The position numbers and the translations under genes are program-made. From positions 52,514,001-52,578,000 of the forward strand of contig OZ231126.1 of the NCBI GenBank assembly GCA_965153355.1: a DNA stretch of 64,000 bases, given 5' to 3'. This DNA comes from Flaccisagitta enflata. Taxonomy: Eukaryota > Chaetognatha > Sagittoidea > Aphragmophora. Positions 1 through 28,206 of this stretch are shown one piece after another. Position 1 is the stretch's first letter, and each line of letters opens with the position of its first letter. The notes under the pieces are model-generated. The model did no database searches. It was given only the letters and a program-made list of their open reading frames with translations, and was not told the origin of the DNA.

Positions 1-315
1 AGGCTGTGTGACATACATTGGAGAAAACTGGGTGGTGTGACATACATCGGAGAATTCTGGGCTGTGTGACATACATTGGAGAAAACTGGGTGGTGTGACA
101 TACATCGGAGAATTCTGGGTTATGTGACATACATTGGAGAAAACTAGACTGTGTGACATACATAGGAGAAAACCGGGTGGTCTTACACACATCGGAGAAT
201 TCTGGACTGTGTGACATACATCGGAGAAAACTGGGAAATATTACCTGCATATATACATTGGAGAATTTTTGGCTATGTGACATACAACGGAAAAAACTGG
301 GTTGTGTGACATACA
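1..315. repeat. 28-31-bp minisatellite
   Basis: About eleven imperfect tandem copies of GTGTGACATACATYGGAGAA followed by AACTGGG or TTCTGGG; two alternating variants. The left edge is cut by the window. It lies about 500 bp upstream of the CDCA3-like start codon. Confidence 0.9.
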
Positions 316-826
316 TTATTTTGTGACGTACGGAATGACGGAGAAATCTCTCAAAATTTAGTGTTCCACTATCGTGGAACACAAATAGGGGGCCTTTTAA
401 GAACAAATATTGCGTGTGACCAACTGTCCATTTAAACACGATTTGTCACTGAAAACCTACCTTCGCTGATAAACAGACCTGGATGAAATTGTATTAAAGT
501 CTGGTGGCCGCGGCCCTTGTGGCTTTGGACTTCGATCCTCGAGAATTAAAAAAAAATCATTATAATTGATCATCGCGATCCCTTCAATGTTTTAATTACA
601 GACGGCTGTTGCGCAATATCTGTCTAATTATCGCACAACTGGATAGTGAATTATGGAGATCTTGGACTCTTGGAGCATGAATCAAGTCATCAATTCATGA
701 TTGCGTGCGAAAAAAAGACTATCCCACGTTTGAAACTTTCACTTTACTCATTTGCGACATCATCAGTCAGGAAACGACAATTTTAAAAAGTAGTAGAAAC
801 CAGCGAAATACTCTTTCTTTTCCACA
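316..826 (+). promoter_or_regulatory. Upstream region of the CDCA3-like gene
   Basis: Non-repetitive sequence before the ATG. A cell-cycle gene promoter would be expected here, but no clear TATA box or CpG cluster is visible, so the region is only placed by position. Confidence 0.25.
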
Positions 827-16892
<16,066 letters not shown>

Positions 16893-17540
16893 ACTGACGG
16901 AGAATTCATTCAAATCAATCAGATACACGAGAATACTATCATATTTTACAATAGACGAGATACCTTTGCATTGTCTTGTTTATATTGAGATGACAGACTA
17001 CTAACATCTCTCACAAAATTAGGGCGAACTGGGATCAGAACTTGCGCATAATTGCGTTTTTAATGTCCAAAACAGGAGTCCAGGTTAATGATAATTTAAA
17101 AACATAATATTCCCATGAGGATTCTACAAAACAAAAAAAAAAAAACAAAAAAAAAACTTCAAATCTTGTCAACCAATAACTGTAAACATCATTAAAATCA
17201 TTAAACGATATCATACAAATTTTAGGTTTAGTTAAGCTAGAACCATTCGCTAGAACTATTCTATTTGACAAGGGGTTTCAATTCTTTTTTCAGCTGTCAA
17301 TGAATCTATCTTGGTACTGTTGACTCGTTTTTGTCTGTAAGTGACACATGAACCTGAGAATTGATGTTTTCTTGCCTTTTTCCAGGTAAATTATAGGGAG
17401 GTTTATATTGTCTCATCATCCAAAATTTCCTCGTCAAAAATCAGTCAAAATCTTTCAATGGATTTTTGGGAGAACACGCTCTGAGAGCTACGTCGGGGTA
17501 CAAAAGAAGACAGAATTTGATTTTCAGTCACAATAAATTG
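16893..17540 (+). promoter_or_regulatory. Putative 3' UTR and polyadenylation signal of the CDCA3-like gene
   Basis: No AATAAA was noticed directly after the stop. The first clear one is at 17532-17537, which would give a 3' UTR of about 650 nt; ATTAAA-like words occur near 17193-17205. The stretch is AT-rich and free of the dispersed repeats that crowd the introns, as expected for a UTR. No transcript evidence is available. Confidence 0.3.
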
Positions 17541-18430
17541 TTATATATAGTGATTCTAGTAGGTAAAAAATTTTTGAATACAAACTTTTATACTCCTGAT
17601 TTCTTTAAGAATGCAAAAAAATGATCAAAATATAAAAAGTTTCCATTGTACACTCATAAAGACCAAAGTTATTCAACAAAACATGATAAATTCTCCCAAA
17701 AATGAGAGGAAAATTTCAGATGGCTGTTGGGTAGAATTATAATTCTGCTTCTGAATGCAAAATTTTGCATTTCTAAACACATGGCCCTTATCTTATGAGT
17801 CTTTGGAATGACGCCATGTTTTTGAAAATCTCAATTTTTGAATCTCTATGCAAAGTTATAATTTTACGCAAGGCATGTCAGATTGTTAAATAAGATTTTC
17901 CCTAAAAACTTCCCTTTTTCAGACGTTTATCCTAATATTTCTCAGTTACTTTGGACAAAAAAATGGTTTTTAATGCAAAAATGGTCTTAACACAGACTAA
18001 TTATTATTTTTCATTGATAAATTATCTAAATTAATAATGTCCATGAAATTGTTAAAAAACATGTTGACTGATAAAATTTTGTCTTCGATTGCACCCTGAC
18101 CTACGCACTTTCCCGGGTACATAATTTTGCCCCGATTTTCGAAGAACAATATTATTTAAGCTCCCTCTGTGTCAAATTTCAGCTCAGTGAATGCATTATT
18201 TCTATCAATTTTGATCATTTTGCCAGTTCGTTTAATTATGTGAGGGGTGTTATCAAGAACATTTTTTCTGACATATCGCATTGTGAATTTTCTGTGATTG
18301 CGTGATGGTGGACGTCATTTCTAAATTGTTGTAATCTTTTGCTTTGATCATGTAGCCGCTATAGCATTAAATGATATATAAGCTGTTTTTGACTTCTTTT
18401 TCGCCGTTGATTTCTATTGCGCGCTCTCGC
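17541..18430. other. AT-rich intergenic sequence
   Basis: Nothing recognisable; no long frame, repeat or RNA signature. Confidence 0.4.
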
Positions 18431-18435
18431 CTTAG

Positions 18436-18705
18436 AGGGCGTTTCTAGTAAAAGACGATCGCGTTTTGAAAGGGCCACTCGGTCGCTCGCTACGTTCATT
18501 CGCTCGCACCGCTCACTGCGCTCACTCGCTCTGCACTCTGCAGCGCTCCACTGCGCTACGCTCACCTCGCTCGCTCTGTTCACAGGCTTGCTTACTCACT
18601 TCGCTCACTCCCTTGTGGGACAGTTGAAATTCTTGGATATGTGTTCACGCTGTTATCGCGTTTCACGGGAACAGACGCGTTTTGGCGCTCACTAGAAACA
18701 CGCCT
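18436..18705 (+). mobile_element. GCGTTTCTAGT MITE, copy 1
   Basis: Inverted ends AGGGCGTTTCTAGT and ACTAGAAACACGCCT, interior with GCTCACTCGCTC-type runs and TTATCGCGTTTCACGGG. TTAG borders both ends as a possible 4-bp duplication. A second copy lies at 43147-43398. Confidence 0.8.
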
Positions 18706-18866
18706 TTAGTACACTGGACGACCAAGCGCTAGCGGCCCATATGCTTCTCCACCTTTTCCTTCCTCGTTTTCCTTTACTTCTTCTACGCTTTCCTTTCCTT
18801 CTTTTCCTCTGCCCTCTCAAAATTCACCGCCTCCCAAGCAAAGACGAAGGGAAAGATGAAGAAGAT

Positions 18867-18881
18867 TTAGAAGAAGAAGAA

Positions 18882-18928
<47 letters not shown>

Positions 18929-18957
18929 AGAAGAAGAAGAAGAAGAAGAAGAAGAGC

Positions 18958-18994
<37 letters not shown>

Positions 18995-19340
18995 AGAAGA
19001 AGAAGAAGAAGAAGAAGGAGAAGAAGAGAAAGGAGAAGAAGAAGAAGGAGAAGAAGGAGAAGAAGAAGGAGGAGAAGGAGAAGAAGGAGGAGAAGGAGAA
19101 GAAGGAGAAGAAGGAGAAGGAGAAGAAGAAGAAGAAGAAGAAGAAGAAGGAGAGGAGGGAGAAGAAGGAGAAGAAGGAGAAGAAGGAGAAGAAAAAGAAG
19201 AAGAAGGAGAAGAAGGAGGAGAAGGAGAAGGAGAAGGAGAAGGATAAGAAGGAGAAGAAGAAGAAGAAGAAGAAGAAGAAGAAGAAGAAGAAGAAGAAGA
19301 AGAAGGAGAAGAAGAAGGAGAAGAGGAAGAAGTAAATGAT
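18867..19340 (+). repeat. (GAA)n/(GGAGAA)n microsatellite
   Basis: About 470 bp of GAA with regular GGAGAA blocks; gives poly-Glu on the plus strand and poly-Ser/Leu/Phe on the other, none of them credible proteins. Confidence 0.98.
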
Positions 19341-19452
19341 GTGAAAAAAGAAAAACAAACGGAAGAAGTAGAAGAAGAAGGAGAAAAAAGAAGATGGACA
19401 GAAAGAGATAGAAGAAAATGAGCTGATGATAATTGAAGGAAAGAAGATGAAG

Positions 19453-19968
19453 TAAAACAAGGCCGGATACACGGGCCAAGACGGTGTGCCGGGTGTTTTT
19501 TATTCTTAGACCTATCCCTAGCTCCATAAGACCTATCCCCAGCTCTATCAGACCTATCCCTAGCTCTATCAGACCTATCCTGAGCTTTATCAGACCTATC
19601 TGACCTATCACCAGTTCTATCAGACCTATCCCTAGCCCTATCAGACCTATCCTGAGCTCTATCAGACCTATCCCTACCTCTATCAGACCTATCCCTACCT
19701 TTATCAGACCTATGCCAATCTCTATAAGGCCTATGCTGAGCTCTATCAGACCTATCCGACCTATCACCAGCTCTATCAGACCTATCCAAACCGTAGCTGA
19801 TTACTTCAGTGGATGAAATGATGAGTATCATCAATGACGAGTATCACCAATGATGAGCTTTTAATTGATTTCAAACATTTTTAGCGATTTTTCATTCCAG
19901 CGTGACAGACAGACAGACCGACCGACAGAGGGACAGAGCCTCTTATAGAGGTATGGCGCACCTAAAAA
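19453..19968 (+). repeat. GTCGCG-family repeat carrying a 21-bp minisatellite
   Basis: Starts ACAAGGCCGGATACACGGGCC, then about 13 copies of AGACCTATCCCTAGCTCTATC (19505-19795). Then GACAGACCGACCGACAG tetranucleotides, GAGCCTCTTATAGAGG and GCGCACCTAAAAA. The minisatellite sits inside the element. Confidence 0.7.
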
Positions 19969-20083
19969 ACAAAGAGGAAGAAGAAGAAAAAGAAAAAGAA
20001 AAAGAAGAGGAAGAACTACTAGGAGAAGGAGAAGAAGGAACAGATGAAGATGAAGAAAAAGAAAAAGAAAAAGAAAAAGGCGT

Positions 20084-20312
20084 AACAAGTGACGCGGGGT
20101 CTTAATATCGTTGCGGACGGGTGGGCAGGGTCGTACAACCCCCATCTACACCCTCGCCTACCCCACACACACGCACACAGATAATCACAATAATAGCTTC
20201 AAAAATGCGCGTTTTCGCACTTTTCAACTCAGTCACCCTGACGGACCAAGGGACCGACGGACCAACGGACGGACAAAAGTCTCATATAGAGTTGCGTGTC
20301 CGCAACTTATAA
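20084..20312 (+). repeat. GTCGCG hairpin repeat, copy M (GTTGCG type, well preserved)
   Basis: ACAAGTGACGCGGGGTCTTA, internal GTTGCGGAC at 20110-20118 with GGGTGGGCAGGG, CCCCCATCTACACCC, GCGTTTTCGCACTTTTCAAC, tetranucleotides, and hairpin GTTGCGTGTCCGCAAC at 20291-20306. Preceded by a GAAAAA array. Confidence 0.88.
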
Positions 20313-20516
20313 CTGCAAGAACGAGATGGCAAAGAAGTATGTCGGAGTAAGAGGAGGATGAATGAGGAAGGAAAAGTCTGGAGGAAGATGAGGATTACGA
20401 AGAGGAAGAGGAGGCGCCCCATTAACGCTCGACGCATTCCTGACGGCGTTTTCCGGAAATTGATTCGAAAACAAAGCCTTGTTTGTCTTTCATTTGAACC
20501 GGCGTCGACCGCGCGA

Positions 20517-20760
<244 letters not shown>

Positions 20761-21049
20761 AGAGAGCAAAAAGTGAAAGAGCGCCGGGTAGCTATCAAGA
20801 ACGTAGAGGAAAGTACGTGTACGTTTAATAGAGAAAGCAAGATAGAAATGGAAAGAAGGAGAGAAATATATGGGCTCAGCGAAAGGGAGAAAGTTATGGC
20901 TAATAAGTGCGCCTCGCTCGATTTACAATTTGTGAATGAATGGTTTTGATAAACGTATGAATAAATGAATGAATGAAAATGAAAGTGGTAAGGCAGGAGA
21001 GGTGATAGGAATGAAAAAATCCTTCAGAATCAGCCGTTTTGCACGTTTC

Positions 21050-21235
21050 AAACGTTTGCGTGACCGACCAATCGACCAACCAACCGACCGAGCAATCGAC
21101 CGACGGACGGACATGACCTCTTATAGAGGTGCGACTGCGAGGACACACTTAAGAAGTAGCGCGGGGTTACAATATTGTTGCGTACGGGTGGGCAGGGGCG
21201 TACAACACCCCTTCCCCGCCACCCCACACACGCTA
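21050..21235 (+). repeat. Two abutting GTCGCG-family fragments
   Basis: 21050-21150 is a 3' part (GACCGACC run, CCTCTTATAGAGGTGCGACTG). 21156-21235 is a 5' part (GCGCGGGGTTACAATATTG, GTTGCGTACGGGTGGGCAGG). Confidence 0.65.
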
Positions 21236-21630
21236 AGGTCTCCTTGTGTAAATGTTGTCCCCTCTTTGGGCAGCGACCCCATAGGTCATATGTCCTGAAG
21301 GACACAGGGGTGAATTTCCAGACGTCTTTCCTTCCATCTGACCGACCTTCTGTCCGTCCCCCCCATGACCATTAAGGCCCCATTTCAGTTGGGTGCTTCA
21401 TATAACAAAAGTTTGGAATTTCTTCTAGTCCCCCTTACCTAATGCGGTACTATTTTACGTCCTAATTTGCAAAACTCTGTTGGACTTTTTGTCAGGTTAC
21501 AATTGATTCAAGACACTACAAATATCTCACTGTATCATATAAACCGTGCATCTGTGAGACAGAAAATGTCCATAACATATAACATTTTAGTTTTTTTTTT
21601 GAGGATGATTTTTGTTTAATATGTGGTTTT

Positions 21631-21728
21631 CTAAGGCAATTGTCAGACTCTTTAGCAATGAAATATCATGGGGAAGTTTCTAAGGCAATTGTTAGACTCT
21701 TTAGCAACGAAATATCATAGGGAAGTTT
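21631..21728 (+). repeat. 49-bp tandem duplication
   Basis: CTAAGGCAATTGTCAGACTC through GGGAAGTTT occurs twice in tandem, with three differences. Confidence 0.9.
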
Positions 21729-21851
21729 GCTTCCCCATTGAACTCTGTTATATACATATAAAAGTGCTAAAATTAATAGTCGCAAAAGCGTTAGATGGTC
21801 AGCGGTACGCGTTGCCCCTATGTGAGTGTAGGTGGATATGGGGTGGTTAGA

Positions 21852-22432
21852 GGGGCAGCGGCCTCGAAGAGGCCGATGACCTATGCTGTTTTTATTTGAG
21901 CCTCAAGGCTAGAATTAGAGCCTGGAGGCTGTAGTTGGGGCCTCGAGGCTGGAATTGGGGCCTCGAGGCTGGGATTTGGGCCTTGAGGCTGGGATTTGAG
22001 CCTTGAGGCTGGGATTTGAGCCTCGAGGCTGGGGTTCCAGCCTCGAGGTTAAGATTTGGGCCTTGAGGCTAAGATTTGGGCCTCAAGACAAGGATTTGAG
22101 CCGCGAGGCTGGAATTTGAGCCTCGAGGCTTAGATTTGAGCCTCAAGGCTGGGATTTGATCCTCGAAGCGGGGATTCGAGCCTTGAGGTTGGGATTTGAG
22201 CCTCGAGGTTAGGATTTGAGCCTCGAGGCTGGGATTTGAGCCTCAAGGCTGGGATTTGAATCTCGAGACTGGGATTTGAGCCTTGAGACTTGGATTTGAG
22301 CCTTGAGACTGGGATTTTAGCTTTGAGACTGGGATTTGAGCTTCGAGGGGGGGGATGGAGAAGAAGAAGAAGAAGGAAAAATTTCCCCATATGTGAAAGC
22401 ATAGGTCATTGGCATCTTCGGGGCTGCTGCCC
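21852..22432. mobile_element. TIR-bounded minisatellite, copy 2
   Basis: Left end GGGGCAGCGGCCTCGAAGAG...GATGACCTATGC, right end its inverse (GCATAGGTCATTGG...GGGGCTGCTGCCC). Inside are about 22 copies of the 20-bp unit GCCTCGAGGCTGGGATTTGA, itself containing the palindrome GCCTCGAGGC. Confidence 0.8.
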
Positions 22433-22589
22433 AAAAAGGAAGATGACTGAATTTTGAGTAAAGTAAAATGATCATTGACATAATCTTTTCCACTCAATAT
22501 TGGATTATTGGGATGTAGGAATACATAGCAAAAACATTATATGAAGCAGCCAACTATATCAGCACTCTTGCGCCTGATCTTTGCTATCA

Positions 22590-23113
22590 TAGCCCTCAAA
22601 TAAGCCTCTCTGGCCAAAATTAAGCTCTCTGGACTTCAGATCTGCCCTCCATACCGCAAATCTGCTCACCAGATCTCAAATCTGCCCTCCTGACCTCTTG
22701 TCAGCCCTCCAGGCTTCAAATCAGCCCTCCAGGCTTCAAATCAGCCCTCCGTACCTCAAGTCTGCCCTCCAGGCCTAAAATAAGCTCTTCAGGCCTCAAA
22801 TCAGCCCTCCAGGTCTCATACCTGCCCTCAAGACCTCAAATCTGCCCTCCCCACCACTGATCAAGCCTCACATCTGCCCTCCAGACCTCAAGCCTACCAT
22901 GCTGGCCTCAAGTTTGCTCGCCAAGCCTCAAATTTGCCTGTAAGCCCTCAAATCAACCTTCACAAATCAGTACTCTCAGGCCTAAAATATGCCCCTCAGG
23001 ACGCCTGGAAATTCAACCTTGTGTCCTACAGAATATTGACCCAGATTTGGGGCTGCTGTCCTGCTCTCACGCCACTTGATCACTCCGAGCAGGGCATTGG
23101 GTACCGCTGACCA
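22590..23113 (+). repeat. 20-bp CCTCAAATCAGCCCTCCAGG minisatellite with conserved tail
   Basis: About 18 units, then GGAAATTCAACCTTGTGTCC...GAGCAGGGCATTGGGTACCGCTG, the tail shared with 13290-13412. Confidence 0.8.
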
Positions 23114-23334
23114 TCTGGGATCCTTGGATGAATAGTTTTAAATATTCACTGTACAACGCGATGCGCCCATGTCTTTGCAAGAATACATTCCTTTGTGCTT
23201 CAGAAAGATGTGAGTTTCAATCATTATGTTTTTGTGAGGTTGAACATGGCGTAAAAGAAGATTGTTTTTGGTTGCCGGAGAATCATGTTTTCTTTTCTAT
23301 CTTTTAGTTTTATAATCCATGATGAGATGATTTC

Positions 23335-24060
23335 ATCGCATGGTAGTTGTCTTCTGGGCAGCGGCCCCAAAGGGGACGAAGTCCTGAAGAACATAGGCGG
23401 AAACTGTCTGTCCCTACGTACATCCGTATGTCCCTCCCCCATCGTCAGGGCTTTGTCTCCTTCGGGGCCTATTTGGACCCAAATTCAGCCAAATAGCCCA
23501 AATCCAAGCACTATGGCCCAAATCTAAGCAAAATGGCCCAAATCTAGGCATGATGGCCCAGATCCAAGCAAAATGGCCCATTTCTAGCCAAAAATAGCAG
23601 CCCAATGGCAGTAAGTGGTCAGCGGTACCTGTGCCCTGCTTGAGTAGTGTATGATTTAAGTTGAGGGCTCCTGTAGAACACAGGGGGAATCTGTTTCCGT
23701 CCATCCATTCGCCCCCCCCTACCCCACGTCCATATAACGACCATCTAATATAACGCTTTTGCGACTATTGGGCCTATTCTGACCCAAATTCTGCTAAATA
23801 GCCCAAATCCAGGCAATATGGCCCAAATCTAAGCAAACTGGCTCAATTTCAAGCATGATGGCCCAAATCCAAGCAAATTGGCCCAAATCTGGTCAGAATC
23901 TAGTTCTAAGGGGTCAAAATGATGAGTCTCAGGCCAGATTTGGGGTTTTCAGGCAAGATTTGGGCCAATTTGCTTGGATTCGCGCCATCATGCTTGGATT
24001 TGGGCTATTTGGCAGAATTTGGGTCAGAATAGGCCCCAAAGGAGATGAAGCCCTGAGGAT
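23335..24060. repeat. AATGGCCCAAATCCAAGCA minisatellite with inverted arms
   Basis: Bordered by GGGCAGCGGCCCCAAAGGGG at 23356. Units of about 19 bp run forward to 23600 and 23760-23890, then inverted at 23930-24040. TATTCTGACCCAAATTCTGC at 23773 pairs with its inverse near 24012-24032. Confidence 0.75.
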
Positions 24061-24078
24061 GGGGTGGGGGCACAATGC

Positions 24079-25751
24079 GCCCAAAACCTAACACCCGCAT
24101 ATAAATGCCCTATCTCCACTCCAACCACCCTAATCACCCCTGCCAGCCTACACAATGCGCCCAAAACCTAACAACCGCAGATAAATGCCCTATCTCCACT
24201 CCGACCACCCTAGTCACCCCTGCCAACCTACACAATGCGCCCAAAACCTCACACCCGCAGATAAATGCCCTATCTCCACTCCGACCACCCTAGTCACCCC
24301 TGCCAGCCTACACAATGCGCCCTAAACCTCACACCCGCAGATAAATGCCCTATCTCCACTCCGACCACCCTAGTCACCCCTGCCAGCCTACACAATGTGC
24401 CCAAAACCTCACACCCGCAGATAAATGCCCTATCTCCACTCCGACCACCCTAGTCACCCCTGCCAGCCTACACAATGCGCCCAAAACCTCACACCCGCAG
24501 ATAAATGCCCTATCTCCACTCCGACCACCCTAATCACCCCTGCCAGCCTACACAATGCGCCCAAAACCTCACACCCGCAGATAAATGCCCTATCTCCACT
24601 CCGACCACCCTAATCAGCCCTGCCAGCCTACACAATGCGCCCAAAACCTCACACCCGCAGATAAATGCCCTATCTCCACTCCAACCACCCTAATCACCCC
24701 TGCCAGCCTACACAATGCGCCCAAAACCTAACAACCGCAGATAAATGCCCTATCTCCACTCCGACCACCCTAGTCACCCCTGCCAACCTACACAATGCGC
24801 CCAAAACCTCACACCCGCAGATAAATGCCCTATCTCCACTCCGACCACCCTAGTCACCCCTGCCAGCCTACACAATGCGCCCTAAACCTCACACCCGCAG
24901 ATAAATGCCCTATCTCCACTCCGACCACCCTAGTCACCCCTGCCAGCCTACACAATGTGCCCAAAACCTCACACCCGCAGATAAATGCCCTATCTCCACT
25001 CCGACCACCCTAGTCACCCCTGCCAGCCTACACAATGCGCCCAAAACCTCACACCCGCAGATAAATGCCCTATCTCCACTCCGACCACCCTAATCACCCC
25101 TGCCAGCCTACACAATGCGCCCAAAACCTAACACCCGCAGATAAATGCCCTATCTCCACTCCGACCACCCTAATCAGCCCTGCCAGCCTACACAATGCGC
25201 CCAAAACCTCACACCCGCAGATAAATGCCCTATCTCCACTCCGACCACCCTAATCACCCCTGCCAGCCTACACAATGCGCCCAAAACCTCACACCCGCAG
25301 ATAAATGCCCTATCTCCACTCCAACCACCCTAATCACCCCTGCCAGCCTACACAATGCGGCCAAAACCTAACACCCGCAGATAAATGCCCTATCTCCACT
25401 CCGACCACCCTAATCACCCCTGCCAGCCTACACAATGAGCCCAAAACCTCACACCCGCAGATAAATGCCCTATCTCCACTCCGACCACCCTAATCACCCC
25501 TGCCAGCCTACACAATGCGCCCAAAACCTCACACCTGCAGATAAATGCCCTATCTCCACTCCGACCACCCTAATCACCCCTGCCAGCCTACACAATGCGC
25601 CCAAAACCTCACACCCGCAGATAAATGCCCTATCTCCACTCCGACCACCCTAATCAGCCCTGCCAGCCTACACAATGCGCCCAAAACCTAACACCCGCAG
25701 ATAAATGCCCTATCTCCACTCCGACCACCCTAATCACCCCTGCCAGCCTAC
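24079..25751 (+). repeat. 80-bp satellite array (21 units)
   Basis: Exact 80-bp period with 95 percent or better likeness; unit includes CACAATGCGCCCAAAACCTC, GATAAATGCCCTATCTCC and CACCCCTGCCAGCCTA. Variant positions repeat every seven units, so a 560-bp higher-order block is visible (24105-24664 against 24665-25224). The array continues at 28129 beyond an inserted element. Confidence 0.98.
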
Positions 25752-28128
25752 GAGATATTACGTGCTCGATATTAGGGGTGTTAATAAACGCCAAATAAAC
25801 GCCGTTTATAAACAATGCTATGCAACTGTTTATAAACATCAAAAAATGCATCTGAAATAAACAAAATTGTTTAAATGGTATTAAAAAACACTGTTTATAA
25901 ACAACTCTATATTACCGTTTATAAACAGAGGAAAAAAATAAATTGTTTGACCTGATCAGTACAAACTGAAAAAGCCCAAGCTAGAAAATGTTCTATTAAA
26001 CAATTCAAAAATTTGAAGGTTGCTACCATTTTTTTGGCTCTAAAAATCGTTGAAATGAGCCCATAATTGATCGTTTATAAACACAATAATATTGATGTTT
26101 ATAAACAACAAAAATTAAGTGTTTGTAAACGCAAAATATTATAAACACCAAAAGAATAAACAAAAATTGTTTCTTTGCCCCCTATTTCTTTTGTTTATAG
26201 CCACAAAAACTGCAATGGGAAAAATACTTAAGAAATTTTTTTTCTCCTCCTCCTCCACCTTCTTGTCCTCATCTAAAATCGTTTATATGCTCCCAATTTC
26301 CTTTCCAAATAAACAAAAAATTGTTTATTTGGCACCATAAATTTGTTTTCATAAATGTTTACACTCCTTTAGAAGTTTTTGTGTTTATAAACACCAAAAA
26401 TATGGACCTCATAAACGAATTTATTTATTTGGTACCATAAATTGGATCTCATAAACAGATTTTTTTATTTCTCTCTGTCTCCTCCCCCTCCTCCTCCTCA
26501 TCCAAAATTGTTTATTTGCTCCCAATTTCCTTTCCAAATAAATAAGAAATTGTTTATTTGGCACCATAAATTTGTCTTCATAAACATTTACACTCCTTTA
26601 GAAGTTTTTGTGTTTATAAACACCAAAAATATGGACCTCATAAACGAATTTGTTTATTTGGTACCCTAAATTGGATATCATAAACAAATTTTTATATTTT
26701 TCTCCTCCTCCTCCTCATCCAAAATTGTTTATTTGCTCCCAATTTCCTTTCCAAATAGACAAAAAATCGTTTATTTAGCACCATAAATTTGTTTTCATAA
26801 ACGTTTACACTCCTTTAGAAGTTTTTGTGTTTATAAACACCAAAAATATGAATCTCATAAACAAATTTGTTTATTTAATACCATAAATTAGATCTCATAA
26901 ACCGATTTTTATATTTCTCTCCTCCTTCCTCATCCAAAATTGTTTATTTGCTCCCAATTTCCTTTCCAAATAAACAAAAATTCGTTTATGAAAACAAATT
27001 AATGGTGCCAAATAAACAATTTTTTGTTTATTTGGAAAGGAAATTGGGAGCAAATAAACAATTTTGGATGAGGAGGAGGAGGAGGGGGAGGAGGAGGAGA
27101 GAAATATAAAAATCTGTTTATGAGATCCAATTTGTTTGTGAGGTTCATATTTTTGGTGTTTATGAACACAAAAACTTCTAAAGAAGTGTAAATGTTTATG
27201 AAAACAAATTCAGGGCGCCAAATAAACAATTTTTTGTTTGAGAGTGGAAGTTACTTGACCGTTGTAGAATAGGCATATTGTACTCAATTTTGCGTTTTCA
27301 AGTTGTATGACAATTTGCACACAATACAATAATTTTTTGTTTATTTGGAAGGGAAATTAGGAGCAAATAAGCGATTTTGGATGAGGAGGAGGAGGGGAAG
27401 GAGGAGGAAAAAAATATAAAAATCTGTTTATCTTTAGTGTTTATAACACAAAAACTTCTAAAGGAGTGTAAATGTTTATGAAAACAAATTTATGGTGCCA
27501 AATAAAAGATTTTTTGCTTATTTGGAAAAAAAATTAGGAGCAAATAAACATTTGTTTATTTACAAAAGAAATTACGGGCAAACAAACAATTTATGAATGA
27601 GGAGGAGGAGGAGTAAGAGGAGCGAGGAGGGAAATATAAAAATCCTTTGTACATTATCCATTGCAATTTTTGTGGTTAATGGGGGTCTAAGGGGGAAATA
27701 AACGACTTTTCAATATTTTTTGGTGTTTGTCTACACAAATCATTTAGCGTTTATAAACACCAAATTTTTGTTGTTTATAAACATCAATATTTATGTGTCT
27801 ATAAACGATCAATTATGGGCTCTTTTTAATGATTTCTGGGGTCAGAAAAATTAGTAGCAATCTTCAAAATTATGACTTTTCTAATAGAACATTTTCTAGT
27901 GTGGACATTTGTAGTTTGTACTGATCAGGTCAAACAATTTCTTATTTTCCTTTGTTCATAAACAGTGATATGAAGTCGTTTATAAACAGCGTTTTTTACT
28001 GCCAGTGAAACAATGTTTGTTTATTTGACTTGCATTTTTAATGTTTATAAACAGTAGTATAGCATTGTTTATAAACTGCGTTTATTTGGCGTTTATAAAC
28101 AACACCTAATTCGAGGATGTAATACCTG
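25752..28128. mobile_element. 2.4-kb foldback transposon inserted in the satellite
   Basis: Flanked by a perfect 8-bp duplication of satellite sequence, CAGCCTAC (25744-25751 and 28129-28136). Long inverted arms of about 1.1 kb; outermost ATATTACGTGCTCGATATTAGG mirrors CAGGTATTACATCCTCGAAT. The arms are full of TGTTTATAAACA and AATAAACAAA words and CTCCTCCTCC tracts. No transposase frame. The 8-bp duplication suggests hAT-like or Mutator/foldback-type transposition. Confidence 0.85.
27239..27335 (+). repeat. Dispersed fragment shared with 12952-13045
   Basis: GAGAGTGGAAGTTACTTGAC, GTTGTAGA and TATTGTA blocks match 12952-12995; the rest is partly rearranged. It lies within one arm of the foldback. 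Confidence 0.6.
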
Positions 28129-28206
28129 CAGCCTACACAATGCGCCCAAAACCTAACACCCGCAGATAAATACCCTATCTCCACTCCGACCACCCTAATC
28201 ACCCCC
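28129..28206 (+). repeat. Last unit of the 80-bp satellite
   Basis: One unit continuing the array after the insertion, then a GGGGGGACGGATGG-type tetranucleotide patch (28210-28270). Confidence 0.95.

Noticed and set aside
24105-25653. Many overlapping 62-codon frames in the satellite
   Set aside because: 80 bp is not a multiple of three, so the frames arise in staggered register from each unit; there is no independent coding sign.
24079-25751. CRISPR-like array
   Set aside because: Units are contiguous and nearly identical over all 80 bp with no variable spacers, and the host is an animal. The same applies to the minisatellite at 1-315.
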